DNA of 8,134 nucleotides from NCBI GenBank assembly GCA_038145075.1, contig JAYQOY010000068.1, forward strand, positions 1-8,134, read 5' to 3'. Source of the stretch: TMED14 sp038145075. GTDB lineage: Bacteria; Bacteroidota; Bacteroidia; Flavobacteriales; Schleiferiaceae. Positions 6,851-8,134 of this stretch are shown here, one piece after another (within the stretch, counting starts at the first letter, position 1; the number at the start of each line of letters is the position of its first letter). The position numbers were made by a program, and so were the translations under genes. A model generated the notes under the pieces. The model had not been told where the DNA came from. It was given only the letters and a program-made list of their open reading frames with translations, and did not search any database.

Positions 6851-7234
6851 TTACAAAGGTAGGTAGGCCACGGCAGATATTTCGACCCGAACGCCTTTCG
6901 GCAATCCCGCCACCGCCACCGTCTCCCGTGCCGGCGCCGAAACCCCAAAAACCTGCGCATAATAGGTATTTACCTGCGCAAAAAGGGCCATATCCGACAA
7001 GAAGATGCTGCACTTCACCACGTCCTTTGGGGCGGCGCCTGCCGCTTCTAAGACCGCACATAAATTGCTGAGCACCAGTTGAACTTCTTCGGCCAGGGTG
7101 GCCATTTTTAATTCTCCCGTTTGGGGGTCCAAGGCAATTTGGCCAGATATGAACAAAAAATCCCCAGCGCGGACGGCTTGGCTGTAGGGGCCTATAGGTT
7201 CGGGCGCAAGGGGGCTGTGGATAATCTGTGGCAT
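6851..7234 (-). CDS. ridA: RidA family enamine/imine deaminase
   Basis: Small trimeric protein that hydrolyses reactive 2-aminoacrylate-type enamines/imines made by PLP enzymes, releasing ammonia. It has 127 residues, the normal size. It begins with the family pattern SPLAPEPIGPYSQAV (7-21) and continues with FLFISGQIALDPQTGEL (26-42). The active-site residues described for E. coli RidA have counterparts in Y17, R103 (in PARETV, 101-106) and E119 (in RVEIS, 116-120). The conserved Arg marks it as a catalytically competent RidA rather than one of the Rid subgroups that lack it. It is the first gene of the ridA-lpdA-ABC ATPase unit, reading away from the aldehyde dehydrogenase gene across a 42-bp gap. 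Confidence 0.94.
   Translation of the reverse strand: MPQIIHSPLAPEPIGPYSQAVRAGDFLFISGQIALDPQTGELKMATLAEEVQLVLSNLCAVLEAAGAAPKDVVKCSIFLSDMALFAQVNTYYAQVFGVSAPARETVAVAGLPKGVRVEISAVAYLPL
6854..6861 (-). promoter_or_regulatory. Possible -7 box (TACCTTTG) upstream of lpdA
   Basis: The minus strand reads TACCTTTG, a full match to TAnnTTTG, over the last ridA codons and ending just before the ridA stop. It lies 29 nt before the lpdA ATG, which would give a normal short leader. No -33 box is seen at the expected spacing. It could be an internal promoter for lpdA and the ABC ATPase gene, or chance, as it is also coding sequence. Confidence 0.25.
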
Positions 7235-7276
7235 TAGTCACTAAAGTTTTCCACCAAATTCGGTATTCTTGATGAC
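7235..7276. promoter_or_regulatory. Divergent intergenic region, ridA / aldehyde dehydrogenase
   Basis: This 42-bp gap must hold the start signals of both divergent genes, unless they lie inside coding sequence. On the plus strand TATTCTTG (7264-7271) differs from TAnnTTTG at one position and lies 5 nt before the ATG at 7277. The minus strand contains TTTGGTGG and an A/T-rich stretch, but no clear paired boxes. No Shine-Dalgarno is visible for either gene. Confidence 0.3.
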
Positions 7277-8134
7277 ATGAAAGCATTTCCACGAACCACC
7301 CTCGACGCACAACCCGCCCAGAGCCATGTTCAACACACCGTCCTGAACGGGGAACTCGTTCCTTGGACCGGCCCCAGCATGGAGGTCTACTCCCCCTCCA
7401 TCGTAGACGGCCCCGATGGCCCCCAGCGCGTTTGCCTCGGCACCATTCCCCGAATGGACTCCGCCGCTAGCCTACTCGCCTTGGACGCCGCCGAACAGGC
7501 CTTTGACAACGGCCTCGGTACCTGGCCCTCCGCCTCCATGGCGACCCGTGTTGAAGCCGTGGAGGCCTTCATCAAGGCCATGGTAGCCGTACGCGAAGAC
7601 GTCGTCAACCTGCTCATGTGGGAGATCGGCAAGGTTCGGCCCGATGCGGAAAAAGAATTTGACCGCACCGTCGACTACCTCCGCGACACCATCCAAAGCG
7701 TCAAAGCCATGGAACGCGAAGCCATTCACTTCCGCGAAGAAGGCGGCTTTCTCGCGCAGGTCCGGCGCGTTCCCTTAGGCGTGGCCCTCATCATGGGGCC
7801 CTACAACTACCCCTTGAACGAAACGTTTACCACCCTCTTCCCCGCCCTCCTCATGGGCAATACTGTGGTCTTTAAGCCCGCCAAGTACGGGGTTCTCCTG
7901 ATCACACCTCTCATGGAAGCCTTCGCGAAGTGTTTCCCCGCCGGGGTCGTGAACATCATTTTGGGCCGTGGCCGCGAGACGGTTTCCGGCATTATGGAAA
8001 CGGGCCGAATTCACACCATGGCCTTCATCGGCACCCACAAGGGCGCCAGCGACCTCAAACGCCTTCACCCCCACCCCCACCGCCTGCGCGCCGTGCTGGG
8101 TTTGGACGCCAAAAATCCCGGCATTGTCCTCGAC
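7277..8134 (+). CDS. Aldehyde dehydrogenase superfamily, GapN-like NADP-dependent glyceraldehyde-3-phosphate dehydrogenase (3' end cut by window edge)
   Basis: Probable NAD(P)-dependent oxidation of an aldehyde to the acid; in GapN this is glyceraldehyde 3-phosphate to 3-phosphoglycerate with NADP+. The 286 visible residues hold an N-terminal segment and most of the cofactor domain: MGPYNYPLN (173-181, with the catalytic Asn at N177), VVFKPAKYG (197-205, with the cofactor Lys K200), FPAGVVNIILGRG (220-232) and FIGTHKGAS (250-258). Lys (K203) replaces the Glu common in NAD-specific enzymes (KPSE), which fits NADP preference. The usual ELGGK motif reads GLDAK (275-279), so the general-base Glu appears absent. 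The catalytic Cys region is outside the window. The start at 7277 gives a plausible family N-terminus. The gene looks richer in C at third codon positions than thrS. The superfamily is certain; the GapN assignment is by resemblance only. Confidence 0.8.
   Translation, partial: MKAFPRTTLDAQPAQSHVQHTVLNGELVPWTGPSMEVYSPSIVDGPDGPQRVCLGTIPRMDSAASLLALDAAEQAFDNGLGTWPSASMATRVEAVEAFIKAMVAVREDVVNLLMWEIGKVRPDAEKEFDRTVDYLRDTIQSVKAMEREAIHFREEGGFLAQVRRVPLGVALIMGPYNYPLNETFTTLFPALLMGNTVVFKPAKYGVLLITPLMEAFAKCFPAGVVNIILGRGRETVSGIMETGRIHTMAFIGTHKGASDLKRLHPHPHRLRAVLGLDAKNPGIVLD

Noticed and set aside
5826..6866. 346-codon open frame antisense to lpdA
   Set aside because: His- and Phe-rich composition typical of the reverse complement of a real gene, fully covered by an intact lpdA.
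7272..7280. ATGACATGA, a two-codon minimal frame overlapping the start of the aldehyde dehydrogenase gene
   Set aside because: Too short to distinguish from chance, with no ribosome-binding signal.
8066..8082. CACCCCCACCCCCACC run, like a simple repeat
   Set aside because: It encodes HPHPHR within the aldehyde dehydrogenase frame; two or three His-Pro codon pairs are not evidence of a repeat element.

Overview
This 8.1 kb window is a dense housekeeping stretch from a member of the Bacteroidota, most likely Flavobacteriales-like, with GC content above 50% by eye (not counted). The lineage is inferred from four things: the thrS-infC-rpmI-rplT order, the residue-level resemblance of IF-3 to Bacteroidota proteins, A-rich translation starts mostly without Shine-Dalgarno sequences, and boxes matching the Bacteroidota -7 element TAnnTTTG. 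No RNA gene, mobile element, CRISPR array or phage sequence was seen.

Layout. (1) 1-1161, minus strand: a menaquinone pair. A PaaI-type hotdog thioesterase (menI-like) overlaps by 4 bp an isochorismate synthase (menF) that runs off the left edge. (2) 1223-4470, plus strand: a translation operon of threonyl-tRNA synthetase, initiation factor IF-3, and ribosomal proteins L35 and L20, closed by a strong intrinsic terminator. (3) 4522-7234, minus strand: ridA, dihydrolipoyl dehydrogenase (lpdA) and an orphan ABC ATPase, tightly packed, with a 1-nt overlap between the last two. (4) 7277 to the right edge, plus strand: the first 286 codons of an aldehyde dehydrogenase superfamily protein resembling NADP-dependent (GapN-type) glyceraldehyde-3-phosphate dehydrogenase.

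How the genes work together. The translation operon makes two ribosomal proteins, an initiation factor and an aminoacyl-tRNA synthetase. The menaquinone pair catalyses the first committed step (chorismate to isochorismate) and probably the hydrolysis of dihydroxynaphthoyl-CoA. LpdA is the E3 subunit of 2-oxoacid dehydrogenase complexes. RidA removes reactive enamine/imine intermediates. The ABC ATPase has no membrane partner in view.

I do not see a convincing undescribed system. The points most worth checking are: a likely non-AUG (CTG) start for infC that adds an Arg/Gly-rich N-terminus; the absence of the usual catalytic Glu of the ELGGK motif in the GapN-like protein; an imperfect repeat of the rplT start region just upstream of rplT; and the orphan ABC ATPase with a divergent C-terminal domain.
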